Positions 17,419-28,347 are shown, numbered from the stretch's first letter. The stretch: 52,760 bases of DNA from Desulfobacterales bacterium (GCA_026984935.1 JALSRD010000061.1:1-52760), one strand, 5' to 3'. Made by a program: numbers and translations. Notes: generated by a model not told the origin, from the letters alone.

Positions 17419-19518
17419 TCAGGTTGAGATTTTCGAAAAATCCGCAAAGCGCGCAAAAAGGCCGGCAATACCGCCCAGCAGCGCCAATCGGTTGGCGCGC
17501 AGCGCTGTGTCGTCGGCCATCACCATAACCGCATCGAAGAATTCGTCCACCTTCGGGCGCAGGGACGCCATGTGCTTCAGCGCCCCTTGGAAATCACCCG
17601 CTGCCATGGCCGCGGAGACCTTCTCCTGCACCCGGCGAAAAGCATCGTAGAGCCGGTTCTCGGCCGCATCGCGGAACAGCTCTTCACGTACGGCCGTCTC
17701 ATGGCTTTGGCCTGCTTTTCGTATGATGTTGACCACGCGCTTGAAAGAGATCGCCAGAGGCTCGAAATCCGGCGCGGCCTTCAGCTTCTGCAGCACCTCC
17801 ACCCGCTGCCAGACCTCGGGCACGCGGTCGGCCGCAATGCCGGTCACCGCGGCGATGACGTCTTTGGAAAACCCCTCTTCGGTCAGCAGGTGCGCCATGC
17901 GGCGCACCAGGAACGTCATGACCTGGCCGGCAATCTCGTTTTCAAAAGCGCTTTTTCCGTCTGCAAAAAGGGAAAGCGCGTACGCGATGAGATCGGAAAG
18001 CGGGAAGGAAAAGCCCTGAGCATGCATAATCTGGATCAGGCCGATGCCCTGGCGGCGCAATGCATAGGGGTCGGCGCCGCCGGTAGGAACCAGTCCGGCA
18101 CGGAAAAAGCCGCAGATGGAATCCAGTTTGTCGGCGATACTGCACACGGCACCGGTCAGGGTCCGGGGAAGCGCGCCGCCCGAATAGGTCGGCCGGTAGT
18201 GCTCTTCGATGGCCGCCGCGACCTCTTTATCCTCGCCGGCCTGCAGCGCGTAGATCCTGCCCATCACACCCTGCAGTTTGGGAAATTCTCCCACCATCTG
18301 GCTGACCAGGTCCGACTTGCTCAGCCAGGCCGCCCGCAGCACCTTGTCTTCCAGGCCCCGGCAGCGCTCAGCAAACGCGGCATTGCGGCGGATTTCAGCG
18401 GCCAGGCGCCCCGCAAGCTTTTGAACGCGCAACACCTTGTCGTACACCGTTCCCAGTCGGGCATGAAAGAGCACGCCCTTTAATTTTTCGCAGCGGACAT
18501 CCTGCGCTTCTGACAGATCAGCACGATAGAAAAACTGGGCATCGGCCAGGCGTGCCCGGATCACCCGTTCATGCCCCCGGGCCACCAGCTGCATGTCCCT
18601 TGCTCGCGTGTTGTTTACGGCGATGAAAAAGGGCATCAACCGTTTGTGCGCGTCGATGACCGCAAAGTACTTCTGGTGCTCACGCATGGCGGTAATGAGC
18701 ACTTCCCCGGGGAGCTCCAGAAACTCGGTGTCGAACCGCCCGGCAATGGCAAAGGGCGCTTCCACCAGGTTGGTGACGATATCCAGCAGCTCCTCGTCGG
18801 GAAGCACATGTCCGCCGGCGGCGGCAGCTGTGCGGGCGATATCCGCGGCAACCGCTGCCCGGCGCTCCCGGATGTCCGCCATGACGCCGGCACTTGCCAG
18901 TCGCGCGAGGTAGTCCGCCGCCCGCGAGAGCTTGACACGCCCCGGCTGCATGAAGCTGTGGCCGCGCGTGTAGCGGCCGCTTCTGATTCCGCCGAGACCG
19001 AAAGAAATCACACGCTCCCCGAAAAGCGCCAGGAGCGAATGGATGGGCCTCGCAAAGCGGATTTGAAGTTCTCCCCACTTCATGGTTTTGGGAAAGGGGA
19101 TCGCCGAAATGACCCGGGGCAGGATTTCCACAAGCAGGGTTTTGCTGGCCAGGCCGCGCTCCGTCCTGCGGGCGCACAGGTAGCGGCCCTTGGCGGTTTC
19201 TTTGACGGTCAGACGATTCACGGCGAGCTTCACCTTCTCGGCGAACTTGCGTGCCGCCACAGTGGGCTGGCCCTGGGCGTCAAAGGCGATCTTTGCGGGC
19301 GGCCCGAGAACTTCCTCGGACAGCGGAAGCTGGCGTTCGGCAACCGACTCAACCATCACTGCAAGCCGTCGCGGCGTGCCGAAAGTCTCGGCGCGGCCGT
19401 GGGTGATGCGGGCCGCATCCAACTGTTTCAAAAGTTCGGCCGCCAGCGCTTCCAGCGCCGGCGCGATATACCCCGCCGGTATCTCTTCGGTTCCAATCTC
19501 GAGTAGTAATTTCTCCAT
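17419..19518 (-). CDS. glyS: Glycyl-tRNA synthetase beta subunit
   Basis: Encodes 699 residues, the normal length. It opens with the hallmark MEKLLLEIGTEEIPAGYI and continues with GTPRRLAVMVE, RFARPIHSLLALFG, GHSFMQPGR, REHQKYFAV and DPYALRRQGIGL. The C-terminal region contains the anticodon-binding DALR-like helices. With the alpha subunit encoded just upstream it forms the alpha2beta2 enzyme that charges tRNA-Gly; the beta chain contributes tRNA recognition. The ATG is preceded by GAGGGGATC. The 64-base gap after glyQ is consistent with one transcript. Confidence 0.97.
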   Translation of the reverse strand: MEKLLLEIGTEEIPAGYIAPALEALAAELLKQLDAARITHGRAETFGTPRRLAVMVESVAERQLPLSEEVLGPPAKIAFDAQGQPTVAARKFAEKVKLAVNRLTVKETAKGRYLCARRTERGLASKTLLVEILPRVISAIPFPKTMKWGELQIRFARPIHSLLALFGERVISFGLGGIRSGRYTRGHSFMQPGRVKLSRAADYLARLASAGVMADIRERRAAVAADIARTAAAAGGHVLPDEELLDIVTNLVEAPFAIAGRFDTEFLELPGEVLITAMREHQKYFAVIDAHKRLMPFFIAVNNTRARDMQLVARGHERVIRARLADAQFFYRADLSEAQDVRCEKLKGVLFHARLGTVYDKVLRVQKLAGRLAAEIRRNAAFAERCRGLEDKVLRAAWLSKSDLVSQMVGEFPKLQGVMGRIYALQAGEDKEVAAAIEEHYRPTYSGGALPRTLTGAVCSIADKLDSICGFFRAGLVPTGGADPYALRRQGIGLIQIMHAQGFSFPLSDLIAYALSLFADGKSAFENEIAGQVMTFLVRRMAHLLTEEGFSKDVIAAVTGIAADRVPEVWQRVEVLQKLKAAPDFEPLAISFKRVVNIIRKAGQSHETAVREELFRDAAENRLYDAFRRVQEKVSAAMAAGDFQGALKHMASLRPKVDEFFDAVMVMADDTALRANRLALLGGIAGLFARFADFSKIST

Positions 19519-19582
19519 GATCCCCTCAACTGACGGATTGCCGGTTTGCCGTGCTCCATGGGCTAAAAGCCGAGCGGTGCTT

Positions 19583-20461
19583 TCACGCAGCGCTTTTGGA
19601 AAGCAGCGGATACCCCATCTGCTCGCGCTGTTTCAGGTAGGCCTCGGCGCTGGCGCGCGCCAGGTTTCGGATACGGCCGATGTATGCCGTACGTTCGGCC
19701 ACGCTGATCGCACCGCGCGCGTCCAGCAGATTGAACGTATGCGAACATTTCAGACAGTACTCGTACGCCGGCAGAACCAGCGCCGCCGCAACGGCCCGTT
19801 TGGATTCGGCCTCATACCTGTCGAACAGCTCCAGCAGCATGGTTACATCGGCGGTTTCGAAATTATAGGTCGACTGCTCCACCTCCTGCTGGTGGTGCAC
19901 CTGACCATAGCTGACCTGATCGTTCCATTTCAGGTCGTAGACGTTGTCCACGCCCTGCAGGTACATGCAGATACGCTCCAGCCCGTAGGTCAGTTCCACC
20001 GGGATCGGGTGCAGCTCGATGCTGCCGGCAATCTGGAAATAGGTGAACTGGGTGATCTCCATGCCGTCCAGCCAAACTTCCCAGCCGAGCCCAGAGGCCC
20101 CCAGGGTCGGCGACTCCCAGTCGTCCTCCACGAAACGGATATCGTGGTCCAGGGGATCTATACCCAGGGCTCTGAGGCTTTGCAGATAAAGCTGCTGCAC
20201 GTTGGCCGGAGAAGGCTTCAGAATCACCTGATACTGGTAGTAGTGCTGCAGCCGGTTGGGGTTTTCACCGTAGCGCCCGTCCGTGGGCCGCCTGGAAGGC
20301 TGGACATAGGCCACATTCCAGGGTTCGGGCCCCAGAGCCTTGAGTGTCGTGTGATGATGAAAGGTCCCGGCACCGACTTCCAGGTCGTAGGGCTGAACGA
20401 TCACGCAACCCTTGCGTGCCCAGAACTTTTCTAGCGTCAAAATCACATCCTGAAAGTTCAT
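19583..20461 (-). CDS. glyQ: Glycyl-tRNA synthetase alpha subunit
   Basis: Encodes 292 residues, typical of the catalytic alpha chain. It begins [19 protein letters not shown] and includes [36 protein letters not shown] and [20 protein letters not shown], the class II synthetase active-site segments. It forms glycyl-adenylate and, with GlyS, glycyl-tRNA. Its ATG overlaps the stop of the upstream GHMP kinase gene by four bases (ATGA), implying translational coupling. Confidence 0.97.
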   Translation of the reverse strand: MNFQDVILTLEKFWARKGCVIVQPYDLEVGAGTFHHHTTLKALGPEPWNVAYVQPSRRPTDGRYGENPNRLQHYYQYQVILKPSPANVQQLYLQSLRALGIDPLDHDIRFVEDDWESPTLGASGLGWEVWLDGMEITQFTYFQIAGSIELHPIPVELTYGLERICMYLQGVDNVYDLKWNDQVSYGQVHHQQEVEQSTYNFETADVTMLLELFDRYEAESKRAVAAALVLPAYEYCLKCSHTFNLLDARGAISVAERTAYIGRIRNLARASAEAYLKQREQMGYPLLSKSAA

Positions 20462-21564
20462 GATCCATCCTTTGCTGCTGTTTCAATGTCCGCACCGCTT
20501 GGTGCGTTCAACACACACGAAACGCCCCCGGCCGCCACCTTTGCCGGCAGCAGTCCGGCGTTGGGCTGTTTTGCCAGGATACCTTCCCACGTCTTGCGCA
20601 GCCTGTCAATATTTGCCGGCATGCCCAGTGCCCAGATACATCCACCACCGCCCGCACCGGTAAAACGCGCGCCGCAGCCGGCCCGGACCGCCGCCTGGCT
20701 CAGACGCCGTCCCACATCATCCAGCACGTCCGGCGTCATCTTGCGGCGCAGCGCCAGCTCTGCACGCATCACTGCAACGGCACGCGAGATATCCTGTGCC
20801 GACAGGGCATCGACGAATGCATGCGTAAGGCCGACGATGCGAACCCACCGGCCACGGTATTTCCCGGCCGTAAACTGCCGCACCCAGCGACCGTTGATGT
20901 CCTTGGAGGCATGCGGCATCCCGCAGTATGCCAGCAGCAGGTGCCGGTTCAGCCTGTCATGCAGCCCCTTTTTAAGCACGGTTTTGCGGGTATACGGCAA
21001 GCGGCCGGCCGCCGTGTGCCAGTACCAGGCACGCACGCCGCCATGGGCGGCCGCCAGCTGGTCCTGGAGACCACAGGGCACCTGCGCCACGGAAGACTCG
21101 ATGCCGTGCGCCAGCATGGCCACTTGATCCGCCGAAAGCGGGGCGGCCCCGCCATGCTCCCGCAGCCGGGCAAAGGCGGCCACCAGTGCAACCGCCGCAG
21201 CCGACGAACCGCCCAGGGCGCCGCGCGGCGGCGAGTCCGACTGAATGTCAATATGGACGCCGGCGGCGGCAAAATGCGCGGCCACGGCAAACATCAGCCC
21301 CAGGGGATGATCGAACGGCGCCCGGGGCAACGTATAGGTTGCGCTCCGAAAGCCTCTGGAAGAGACCTTCACTTTCCCCGAAGCATAGGGCCGCAGCCGC
21401 ACGCGGGTTCTCAGGTCCAGGGCGATATTGAACGTGCAGGGCTCCAGGTGCTGCATGGGGTAGTAAAAGGTCGGAATGTCCAGCGTGCCGCCCATATCGA
21501 CCCTGCAGGGCGCCCAAGCCTCAACCGTTGCCGTCCGGATCAGCGAAGCAATCGTCGTTTTCAT
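20458..21564 (-). CDS. GHMP-family small-molecule kinase
   Basis: Encodes 368 residues. GHMP motifs are clear: an N-terminal substrate loop [15 protein letters not shown], the ATP-binding loop [19 protein letters not shown] and the C-terminal motif [15 protein letters not shown]. The family phosphorylates sugars, mevalonate-type alcohols or homoserine; the N-terminal segment resembles sugar and heptose kinases more than mevalonate kinase, but the substrate is not determinable. It is sandwiched between recO and glyQ with 4-base overlaps on both sides, so it is co-expressed with housekeeping genes despite no obvious functional link. Confidence 0.85.
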   Translation of the reverse strand: MKTTIASLIRTATVEAWAPCRVDMGGTLDIPTFYYPMQHLEPCTFNIALDLRTRVRLRPYASGKVKVSSRGFRSATYTLPRAPFDHPLGLMFAVAAHFAAAGVHIDIQSDSPPRGALGGSSAAAVALVAAFARLREHGGAAPLSADQVAMLAHGIESSVAQVPCGLQDQLAAAHGGVRAWYWHTAAGRLPYTRKTVLKKGLHDRLNRHLLLAYCGMPHASKDINGRWVRQFTAGKYRGRWVRIVGLTHAFVDALSAQDISRAVAVMRAELALRRKMTPDVLDDVGRRLSQAAVRAGCGARFTGAGGGGCIWALGMPANIDRLRKTWEGILAKQPNAGLLPAKVAAGGVSCVLNAPSGADIETAAKDGS

Positions 21565-22340
21565 GGGGCATTCACCCGTCTGCGCATCTGTTTCAAGAAT
21601 TTCAGGCTGTGCGGCGCCCGGCCCAGATGGTAGGGCACAAAGCTTTCGAACAGCCCCAATGCCTGGGCCTGTGCGTCAGGGGACAACCTGATCCGTCCGG
21701 CCGCCGCCAGGTCCGTTTCGGCGATCCACAGCAGCTGCATGATCGTCTTTCTGGACAGCACCCATTGGGCCGCAGACGACACCCGGCATTGGGCGCAGAG
21801 CAGCTCGGCGCGCGCAATGTTAAAAGAAAAGTCGGCCGATTTTAAATCCGCTATATTTTTCTTGCAGCGGCTGCAGTGCCTGAAGTCCGGGCAGAGTCCG
21901 GCTGCCGCCAGAAAACGCACCTGAAAAATCAAGCTCAGCTTCTCAGCCGAAAGCCGCCCGGCATCCAGCTCGCACAGGGCATACTGCAGCAGGCGAAACA
22001 CCGTCGCCTGTGCCTGGCCATCCTCCATCCAAAGATTGACCATCTCAGCCCAGAAGCTGGCATAGGCCATCCTGGCGACATTGGAGCGGATAGCCGCGTA
22101 TGGGCGCACCAGACTGGCCTCTTTCAGCACGGCCAGTCCGCCGGCCCGCCGGCGGCTGCAGACCACGCGCAGCTCGGTGAAGAGTTCCAGCACCCCGGCA
22201 AACCGTTTTTGGCTCTTTCTGGCATACTTGGCAATGGCCGCGATTTTACCCTGTGACAGCGTAAAGCAGGTCAGGATCCGGTCGTAATCTCCGTAGTCGG
22301 TCCGTCGCAGTAAAATGGCGGGCGTCGTAAAATCCGTCAT
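21561..22340 (-). CDS. recO: DNA repair protein RecO
   Basis: About 259 residues from the ATG at 22340 (MTDFTTPAILLRRTDYGDYD), the usual RecO start. The open frame extends to 22430, but that would overlap the upstream gene and add non-family sequence. The N-terminal OB fold (RILTCFTLSQGKIAAIAKYARKS) binds ssDNA. A Cys4 zinc site is present as CPDFRHCSRC and, later, CAQC. RecO loads RecA onto SSB-coated gaps with RecR. The gene ends overlapping the GHMP kinase start by four bases. Confidence 0.93.
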   Translation of the reverse strand: MTDFTTPAILLRRTDYGDYDRILTCFTLSQGKIAAIAKYARKSQKRFAGVLELFTELRVVCSRRRAGGLAVLKEASLVRPYAAIRSNVARMAYASFWAEMVNLWMEDGQAQATVFRLLQYALCELDAGRLSAEKLSLIFQVRFLAAAGLCPDFRHCSRCKKNIADLKSADFSFNIARAELLCAQCRVSSAAQWVLSRKTIMQLLWIAETDLAAAGRIRLSPDAQAQALGLFESFVPYHLGRAPHSLKFLKQMRRRVNAP

Positions 22341-22389
22341 GGCTTCATGCGCAGCGGGCACGGCCCCCGCTTCTTCTCCCAGCAGCACC

Positions 22390-23193
22390 TCAGGGCAGCT
22401 GCATGTTGACCATCTGTCCACGCTTGCCAAAAACGTGCACGGGCTGTCCGTTCAAGGTCAGTTTGACTCCGGAAGCGCTACCGATCAAAATATTGTATCC
22501 GGACAGGGCCTGCAGCTCCAGGCGGTCCCCGGGATGCAGCCGGTATTTGCGGGCCTTGTGGTCATCGGCGATAACCTTCATCCAGGTATCCTCCCGGGCA
22601 ACCACCTTCAGAACAAAGGGCGCCTTGCCGGCGGCCGGCGGCACGTCCACCGTCACGGTCGGCACCCCGGCCGCAGCGCCGCGCGTCTTCTCCGGCCGCG
22701 AAACGGTTTCGGCACCGACACGGCCCTTTGGGGTCCGCCGGTCCGGTTTCGCCGACGGCTGGGCCGTTGTCTGCAGCTCTTCCCCCATCGGTTCTTGCGA
22801 AGGCATGCGCAAAAAGTTTCTGGAAACCAGCGCCACCGAGAGGGAAACGATGACCGCCAGCATCACCAGTACCAACAGCAGGCGCAGCCCGAATCGCCGG
22901 CCGGCACGAAAAAAGGCCCGCTGGGCCCGCTGACGGTCCTGCAGGTCACGCAGACGGTTCCGGTAGCGCTGGACGGCCACGTCGGCATCTGCGCCCACAA
23001 CCCGCGCATAGGCGTGCAGAAACCCCGTTACGAAAACTTCGGCCGGCAGCTTTTCGATATCCCCGTTTTCAATGGCGTGCAGGACATCCATGCTGATGCG
23101 CGTCTGCCGGGCGACTTCTTCCAGGGGAATCCGCTTCTCAACGCGCGTCATCTGCAGATAGTGGCCAAACGAACCGCTGGCTGTCTCAGACAT
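22390..23193 (-). CDS. RodZ-like helix-turn-helix membrane protein (HTH_25 plus DUF4115)
   Basis: About 267 residues from the ATG at 23193; an in-frame TTG at 23244 is less likely. The N-terminal Xre-type helix-turn-helix (LEEVARQTRISMDVLHAIENGDIEKLPAEVFVTGF segment) is followed by a basic juxtamembrane stretch, one transmembrane helix (LRLLLVLVMLAVIVSLSVALV), a low-complexity linker and a C-terminal periplasmic DUF4115 domain (AREDTWMKVIADDHKARKY to LTLNGQPVHV). This is the architecture of RodZ, which links MreB to the cell-wall machinery in rods. It lies 49 bases upstream of recO. Confidence 0.88.
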   Translation of the reverse strand: MSETASGSFGHYLQMTRVEKRIPLEEVARQTRISMDVLHAIENGDIEKLPAEVFVTGFLHAYARVVGADADVAVQRYRNRLRDLQDRQRAQRAFFRAGRRFGLRLLLVLVMLAVIVSLSVALVSRNFLRMPSQEPMGEELQTTAQPSAKPDRRTPKGRVGAETVSRPEKTRGAAAGVPTVTVDVPPAAGKAPFVLKVVAREDTWMKVIADDHKARKYRLHPGDRLELQALSGYNILIGSASGVKLTLNGQPVHVFGKRGQMVNMQLP

Positions 23194-23626
23194 GCTGTTT
23201 AAGGGATCCGTTTTCCTGTCGCGCTTTTTGCCGCCGCTGGTCAACGCACAGAGCTTAGTGGTCAGATTCGGAAATACGGTGACGCACCAAAGCCGTCAAG
23301 GCGCCCGTCCGGCCAGGCGCGCAAACTCCGGCATATCGGGAATATGTCGTGGTTTGCGCAACGCCGCCGGGCTTCGATGCATTGACGGATGCAAACCCTC
23401 GTATTTATGAATCGGGCCACTTAGGTCCGGTGTACGCGTCTCCGGCCCGCACACCGGCTGGCGACTGAAAAAAAGACCGAACCGATCGGGTTCCCGGGCC
23501 CAAAGGCCGGCGCCGGCCCATATTGACGCGCTGCACCGCCACGCCTTTGAAGGCAGTTTGAAAGCGGCAGCCCGGTCCCGGACGGAAAGGCGGAGAAGGG
23601 TTTTTGTGAAATACGAAAAACGTGTA
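23194..23626. other. Intergenic stretch, no supported gene; one inverted repeat
   Basis: Between the RodZ-like gene and the PpiC-like gene I find no convincing coding sequence. A reverse frame (23296-23679) is open for 127 codons but begins inside the PpiC-like gene, has no recognisable domain and is rich in Arg, Pro and Ser. A 7-base inverted repeat (CCGGTGT 23427-23433, ACACCGG 23451-23457) could form a stem with a 17-base loop. The gap is unusually long for this compact run. Confidence 0.35.
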
Positions 23627-24643
23627 CTATTGGATGATCTTGATCGAAGACTTTGCCCGTAGCGCTTCCAGCCAGGCACGGTACTTCCTGTTCACCACCT
23701 CGTTGTACAGTTTCTCTTCGATACCGGGTGCAGCCTGTTCCAGGGATTTCCCTTGTTTTTTGACGATCCGGTCGATCCAGATAACCTGGTAGCCCTGGGC
23801 GGTTTCCAGCACCGGCGTGGGCTCTCCGGCGCCGCGTCCCGCCAGCAGCTTTTTCAAACGCGGCGAGAGGTCCTGCATTTTGAAGGTACCCAGACTCTGG
23901 ACAGTGGCTGCCCCGACGGAGAGTTCATTTTCGGGCAAAAATTTGTCGTGATCCTTATGGGCCTTATCCGCCACCAGGCGCTGCCTGATGATTTCCATCT
24001 GCGCTTTGGCGGCCGCTCTTTGCGCTTCATCCGCATCCTCGGGAACTTTCAGAAATACCTGGTCCAGATCGTAGAGTGTCTGGCCGGCAAATTCCCGGCG
24101 GTGCTTCTCGTAGTATGCCTTGATGTCCTCCGGCGTGATGGCAATTTTGGATTTGATTTCGCGGTTCACCAGCCGCACACGCAGGATCTGATCCCGAATG
24201 CGCCTGCGATAAGCTTCCATGGTGAGCCCCTGAGCGGCCAGTGCTTCGCGCAGGTCTTCATCGGTATAGTAACTGGCTTTTTTCACGCGTTCGATGGCGG
24301 CATCCACCTGCTCGTCCGAAACACTGATTTTCAAGCGTTTTATCTGCTGTTCGGCAAGCTTCTGGTCGACGAGCTGCTTGAGGATATCCTCCCGGATTTT
24401 AAAGAGCATGCGGCGTTGCTTTTCGGGCGGATAGTCCAGGGATTTGAGTTTCTGCGCGTAGGGCCGCAGGGCCAGGTTCAGATCGTAGAGTGAAATGACG
24501 TCATTGTTGACAACCGCTACAACGCGATCCACCACCTCGGCGGCGTTGGCTGTGCTCAGAGCCAGGAGCAGGCACAGGCCGGCAAAGAGCCCATACCGGC
24601 CGCCATGGGAAGAAAAGCGTCCTCTCAAGTCCAGGGATTTCAT
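23627..24643 (-). CDS. Periplasmic SurA/PpiC-type peptidyl-prolyl isomerase or chaperone
   Basis: About 338 residues from the ATG at 24643; the longer frame begins at a TTG. An N-terminal signal peptide (GLFAGLCLLLALSTANA) directs it to the periplasm. The SurA-type N-domain follows (VVDRVVAVVNNDVISLYDL), with helices to about residue 185, then one parvulin-like domain (FAGQTLYDLDQVFLKVPEDADE to TPVLETAQGYQVIWIDRI) and a short C-terminal helix. It probably helps fold outer-membrane proteins. Its gene lies 69 bases after mfd on the same strand. Whether the parvulin domain is catalytically active cannot be told by eye. Confidence 0.87.
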   Translation of the reverse strand: MKSLDLRGRFSSHGGRYGLFAGLCLLLALSTANAAEVVDRVVAVVNNDVISLYDLNLALRPYAQKLKSLDYPPEKQRRMLFKIREDILKQLVDQKLAEQQIKRLKISVSDEQVDAAIERVKKASYYTDEDLREALAAQGLTMEAYRRRIRDQILRVRLVNREIKSKIAITPEDIKAYYEKHRREFAGQTLYDLDQVFLKVPEDADEAQRAAAKAQMEIIRQRLVADKAHKDHDKFLPENELSVGAATVQSLGTFKMQDLSPRLKKLLAGRGAGEPTPVLETAQGYQVIWIDRIVKKQGKSLEQAAPGIEEKLYNEVVNRKYRAWLEALRAKSSIKIIQ

Positions 24644-24712
24644 CTTTTTCGTCGTCTCGTTCGGGTAATGCCGGGCCCGGCTTTCTAGACGGTGCAACGC
24701 CTTCAGCAGAGG

Positions 24713-27700
24713 CTAACAGGCGTTAACACGCCGGGTGATTTCTTTCAAGATGTTTTTGACCTGCATCAGTGCACGCTTTGCGGACCCGCCCCCCAGCCGC
24801 ACGCACAGGGTCGTGTCTGTTGAAAAGCGCCAGCGCTTCGGCGCCGTCAGGGCCAGCTCAACGAGTGCCTGCGGGTCGGCCAGGTGGCTCCTGGAAAACT
24901 GCAGCTGCACAGCACTGCCGCTCAGATCGAGACGTTTGATGCCGGACCGGCGGCAGAGCACTTTGAGCATGACCTTGACCAGCAGGTTGCCGGCCGCTTC
25001 GGGCAGCGGCCCGAAACGGTCGGCCAGTTCCTGCTTTATATCGACCAACTCCTGCAAGGTGTTCATTTTCGACAAACGGCGGTAGATGCTCAGACGCTGA
25101 TCGATGTCGGAAATGTAATCTTCCGGCATGTAGGCCGAAAGCTTGACATTCACCTCCGGCTCCAGCGGCGCACACTGCGGCTCGCCCTTGATTTCGGACG
25201 TGGCCTGCTCCATGAGGCGCAGAAACATGTCGTATCCCACCGCGGCGATGTGTCCGGACTGCGACGCCCCCAGAATCGTGCCGCCGCCCCTGATTTTCAA
25301 ATCGTTTAAAGCGATCTGGAAGCCCGAGCCCAGATCGCTGTATTCCATCAGCACTTTCAGGCGCTTGCGGGCATCGCGGCCCAGAAGCCCCTCCCGGGGG
25401 ATAAACAGATAGGCATAGGCCTGCTCGTCACTGCGCCCCACACGTCCGCGCAGCTGGTACATCTGGGACAGCCCGAAACGGTCCGCACGGTTGATCAGCA
25501 GGGTGTTGACCGAGGGGATGTCCAGACCGGACTCGATGATGGTGGTACAGACCAGCAGGTCGATGTCTCTGTGGATGAAACGCAGCATCACCCGCTCCAA
25601 GTCCCTTTCCTTCATGCGGCCGTGGGCCACATCCAGACGCACCTCGGGCACCATTGATTTGAGGCGGGCCGCCATGGCATCGATGCTGTGGATGTTGTTG
25701 TGCACGAAGTAGATCTGCCCGCCACGGGCGAGCTCCTGCCGGATGGCTTCGCCGGCCACGGCCTCCTCGAATTCGCTGATGTAGGTGATCACCGGACGCC
25801 GGTCTTCGGGCGGTGTCGAGATGATGCTGATGTCACGTACGCCGGTCAGGGACAGGTGCAGCGTGCGCGGGATGGGTGTTGCCGTCAGCGTCAGCACGTC
25901 CACCGTCTGGCGCATGGCCTTCAGCTTTTCTTTGTGCTTGACACCGAAACGCTGTTCCTCGTCGAGGATCAGCAGCCCCAGGTCTTTGAATCCGACGTCT
26001 CTGGACAAAAGCCTGTGGGTGCCGATAACGATATCCACGCGCCCGCTTTTCAGATCCTCCAGGGTTTTCGCCTGCTGTGCCGGCGTGCGAAAACGGCTCA
26101 ACAGGTCGACCTGCACCGCATAGGGATCGAACCGGCGTTTGAAGGTCGCAAAGTGCTGTTCGGCCAGTACCGTTGTGGGCACCAACAGCGCCGTCTGCTT
26201 GCCGCTGCTGGCTGCCAGAAAGGCGGCCCGCAGGGCTACTTCGGTCTTGCCGTAGCCCACGTCACCGCAAATCAGGCGGTCCATGGGAACGGGCTGCGTC
26301 ATGTCGTGGAGCACATCCTGGATGGCCCTGGCCTGGTCGGCGGTTTCACGGTAGCTGAAACCGGCCTCGAAATCATGGAAATAGCGGTCGGGCGGGTCGA
26401 ATGCAAAGCCCTTGACCACCTTGCGGCTGGCATAGAGCTTCAGCAATTCGCCGGCGATCTTGGCAACGGATTTCTTCACCCTGGCCTTGACGCGCTCCCA
26501 GGATTTGCCCCCCATCTTGTCCAGCACGGGTACAACGCCATCCACACCCATGTACTTCTGGATCACATTCATGCGCACGACCGGAAGGTAGAGTTTATCG
26601 CCGTCTCTGTAAGTAATCAGCAGGAAATCGCCGGCAGCGCCGTTCAAGGCCAGGTTGACCAGGCCCTGGTAGCGGCCGATACCATGATCGTCATGCACCA
26701 CCAGATCTCCGGTCTGCAGGTCGTTGAACTCCAGCAGCGCCTGGCGAGCGGACGGTTTGCTTTCGACCGGACGCCGGGATTTTTTGCTGAAAATCTCGTC
26801 TTCTGTCAGCAACGCCAGGCCCGCATCGGGCCACACAAACCCCCTGGAGAGCAACCCCCGGCAGACGTACGCACCCGGTCCGGCATCAGCGAGCATCGCA
26901 AACCCCTCAATGGGTTCGAGGTCGATGCCGTAAGGTCTCAACAGGGCGTCCAGGCGTTCGGCCTGCGGTCTGCTGCGGCAGACGAGCAAAGTCCGGAAGT
27001 TTGCCCTGCGTTGGCGGTCGAGCCACCCGGCCAGCGGCGCAAAAGGCCGCTCGCGGCCACGCTCCTGTTTGAGTGCAAGCTGCAGATCGCTGTTGTCCGC
27101 AATACCGCAGTGAAAACGCCGTGCCGGCCGTGCACAAACGGTTGCCGCCGGCGTTACGGCCAGCATCTTAAGGGCCAGCGGCCGGAAACGCGCCAACGCC
27201 CGCTGCAGCTGCGCCCAGTTCAGGTAAAGGCTCTCGGGATCAACGCACAGCATGGATTCCGCATACGCCCGGCGGTAGCTCTGCGAGACCCGCTCTTCGA
27301 CGGCCAGCGCTGACTTTTCCAACGCGCCGGGTTCCAGCAGCACGATCCGCGATTCCGGCGGCAGAAAATCAAAGAAAGTGTCCAGACCGTCATAGATCAG
27401 CGGCGTCAGTCCCTCGATTCCCGGAAAATCACCCTGCTGCCGTATTTTTTCCACGATGGTGCGCAGCCTGGCCGCCGGCATGTCCACACGCGCCGCCTGC
27501 TGCCGGATACGCTGGATCACTTCAGTCAGCGTATCCGGGTCGAGAATGGCCTCTCTGGCCGGCAGGATCACAGCCTCGGTGCGGTCGGCGACTTTTCTCT
27601 GGTTGACAGCCGAAAAGGAACGGATGGCGTCCACGGTATCGCCGAAGAATTCGATGCGCAGCGGATCTTCGTACAGGGGCGAGAAAACATCGACGATCCC

Positions 27701-28222
27701 TCCCCGCACGCAGAAATCCCCGGGTTCTTCGACGAGCACCGCGCGGGTGTAGCCGCCGAGCGTCAGTTTGGCGATCAGCGCATCGCGGTCGGCCTGTTCA
27801 TGCACCGCGAGCAGTTCAGCATATGCGGCAAGCGCTTTTTTGGGAACCAGCCGCTGCATCAGCGCCTCCACGCTGGTAACCACCAGTTGCTGACGATCGG
27901 CGTTCAACAGCCGGTACAGCATGCGCATCCGGCGGGCAGCAGTTTCCCCATGGTAGGAAACCGGTTTGAAGGGCTGCAGATGGTAGGCGGGAAAAAGTTC
28001 CGGCTGCGCCCGGTGCGCATCTGCGAAAAACCCGGCGTCGATCTGAAACCGGCGGGCCTGATCGTCTGACGCCGCCACGACGACCACCGGACTTGGCGCG
28101 GTCGTGCATAGCCCGGAAACCAGGTAGGCGCACTCGCTTCCGGAAAAGCCGGTTAATTCGATGGCTTCCGCATGTTCGTCCAGACGGCGGACCAGAGATG
28201 CGAGATAAGTTTTTGCTTGCAT
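24713..28222 (-). CDS. mfd: Transcription-repair coupling factor Mfd
   Basis: About 1169 residues, normal for Mfd, starting at the ATG at 28222 ([10 protein letters not shown]). It removes RNA polymerase stalled at DNA lesions and recruits UvrA. UvrB-like N-terminal domains are followed by the RNA polymerase-interaction domain ([20 protein letters not shown]), then the superfamily 2 translocase with [16 protein letters not shown] (Walker A), [21 protein letters not shown] and [22 protein letters not shown], and a C-terminal TRCF domain. It is divergent from tRNA-Thr across a 40-base gap and heads the minus-strand housekeeping run. Confidence 0.97.
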   Translation of the reverse strand: MQAKTYLASLVRRLDEHAEAIELTGFSGSECAYLVSGLCTTAPSPVVVVAASDDQARRFQIDAGFFADAHRAQPELFPAYHLQPFKPVSYHGETAARRMRMLYRLLNADRQQLVVTSVEALMQRLVPKKALAAYAELLAVHEQADRDALIAKLTLGGYTRAVLVEEPGDFCVRGGIVDVFSPLYEDPLRIEFFGDTVDAIRSFSAVNQRKVADRTEAVILPAREAILDPDTLTEVIQRIRQQAARVDMPAARLRTIVEKIRQQGDFPGIEGLTPLIYDGLDTFFDFLPPESRIVLLEPGALEKSALAVEERVSQSYRRAYAESMLCVDPESLYLNWAQLQRALARFRPLALKMLAVTPAATVCARPARRFHCGIADNSDLQLALKQERGRERPFAPLAGWLDRQRRANFRTLLVCRSRPQAERLDALLRPYGIDLEPIEGFAMLADAGPGAYVCRGLLSRGFVWPDAGLALLTEDEIFSKKSRRPVESKPSARQALLEFNDLQTGDLVVHDDHGIGRYQGLVNLALNGAAGDFLLITYRDGDKLYLPVVRMNVIQKYMGVDGVVPVLDKMGGKSWERVKARVKKSVAKIAGELLKLYASRKVVKGFAFDPPDRYFHDFEAGFSYRETADQARAIQDVLHDMTQPVPMDRLICGDVGYGKTEVALRAAFLAASSGKQTALLVPTTVLAEQHFATFKRRFDPYAVQVDLLSRFRTPAQQAKTLEDLKSGRVDIVIGTHRLLSRDVGFKDLGLLILDEEQRFGVKHKEKLKAMRQTVDVLTLTATPIPRTLHLSLTGVRDISIISTPPEDRRPVITYISEFEEAVAGEAIRQELARGGQIYFVHNNIHSIDAMAARLKSMVPEVRLDVAHGRMKERDLERVMLRFIHRDIDLLVCTTIIESGLDIPSVNTLLINRADRFGLSQMYQLRGRVGRSDEQAYAYLFIPREGLLGRDARKRLKVLMEYSDLGSGFQIALNDLKIRGGGTILGASQSGHIAAVGYDMFLRLMEQATSEIKGEPQCAPLEPEVNVKLSAYMPEDYISDIDQRLSIYRRLSKMNTLQELVDIKQELADRFGPLPEAAGNLLVKVMLKVLCRRSGIKRLDLSGSAVQLQFSRSHLADPQALVELALTAPKRWRFSTDTTLCVRLGGGSAKRALMQVKNILKEITRRVNAC

Positions 28223-28262
28223 TAAAGCGCCAAACACAGTATTTGACTTAGCCGGTCTGCGT

Positions 28263-28338
28263 GCCGGCGTAGCTCAGTTGGTAGAGCAGCTGATTCGTAA
28301 TCAGCAGGTAGGCGGTTCGAATCCGCCCGCCGGCTCCA
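28263..28338 (+). tRNA. tRNA-Thr, anticodon CGT
   Basis: A 76-base cloverleaf with all arms. Acceptor GCCGGCG pairs with CGCCGGC, the D arm is GCTC/GAGC, the anticodon stem GCTGA/TCAGC encloses TTCGTAA (anticodon CGT, reading ACG threonine codons), and the T arm GGCGG/CCGCC encloses TTCGAAT. The CCA end is encoded at 28336-28338. A strong intrinsic terminator follows ten bases later, so it is a single-gene transcript. Confidence 0.97.
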
Positions 28339-28347
28339 AAATTTTAA

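Noticed and set aside
23296-23679. Reverse 127-codon frame between the RodZ-like and PpiC-like genes
   Set aside because: It starts inside the PpiC-like gene, has no recognised domain and no ribosome binding site.
25688-27313. 541-codon plus-strand frame opposite mfd
   Set aside because: Antisense shadow of mfd, whose motifs are complete.
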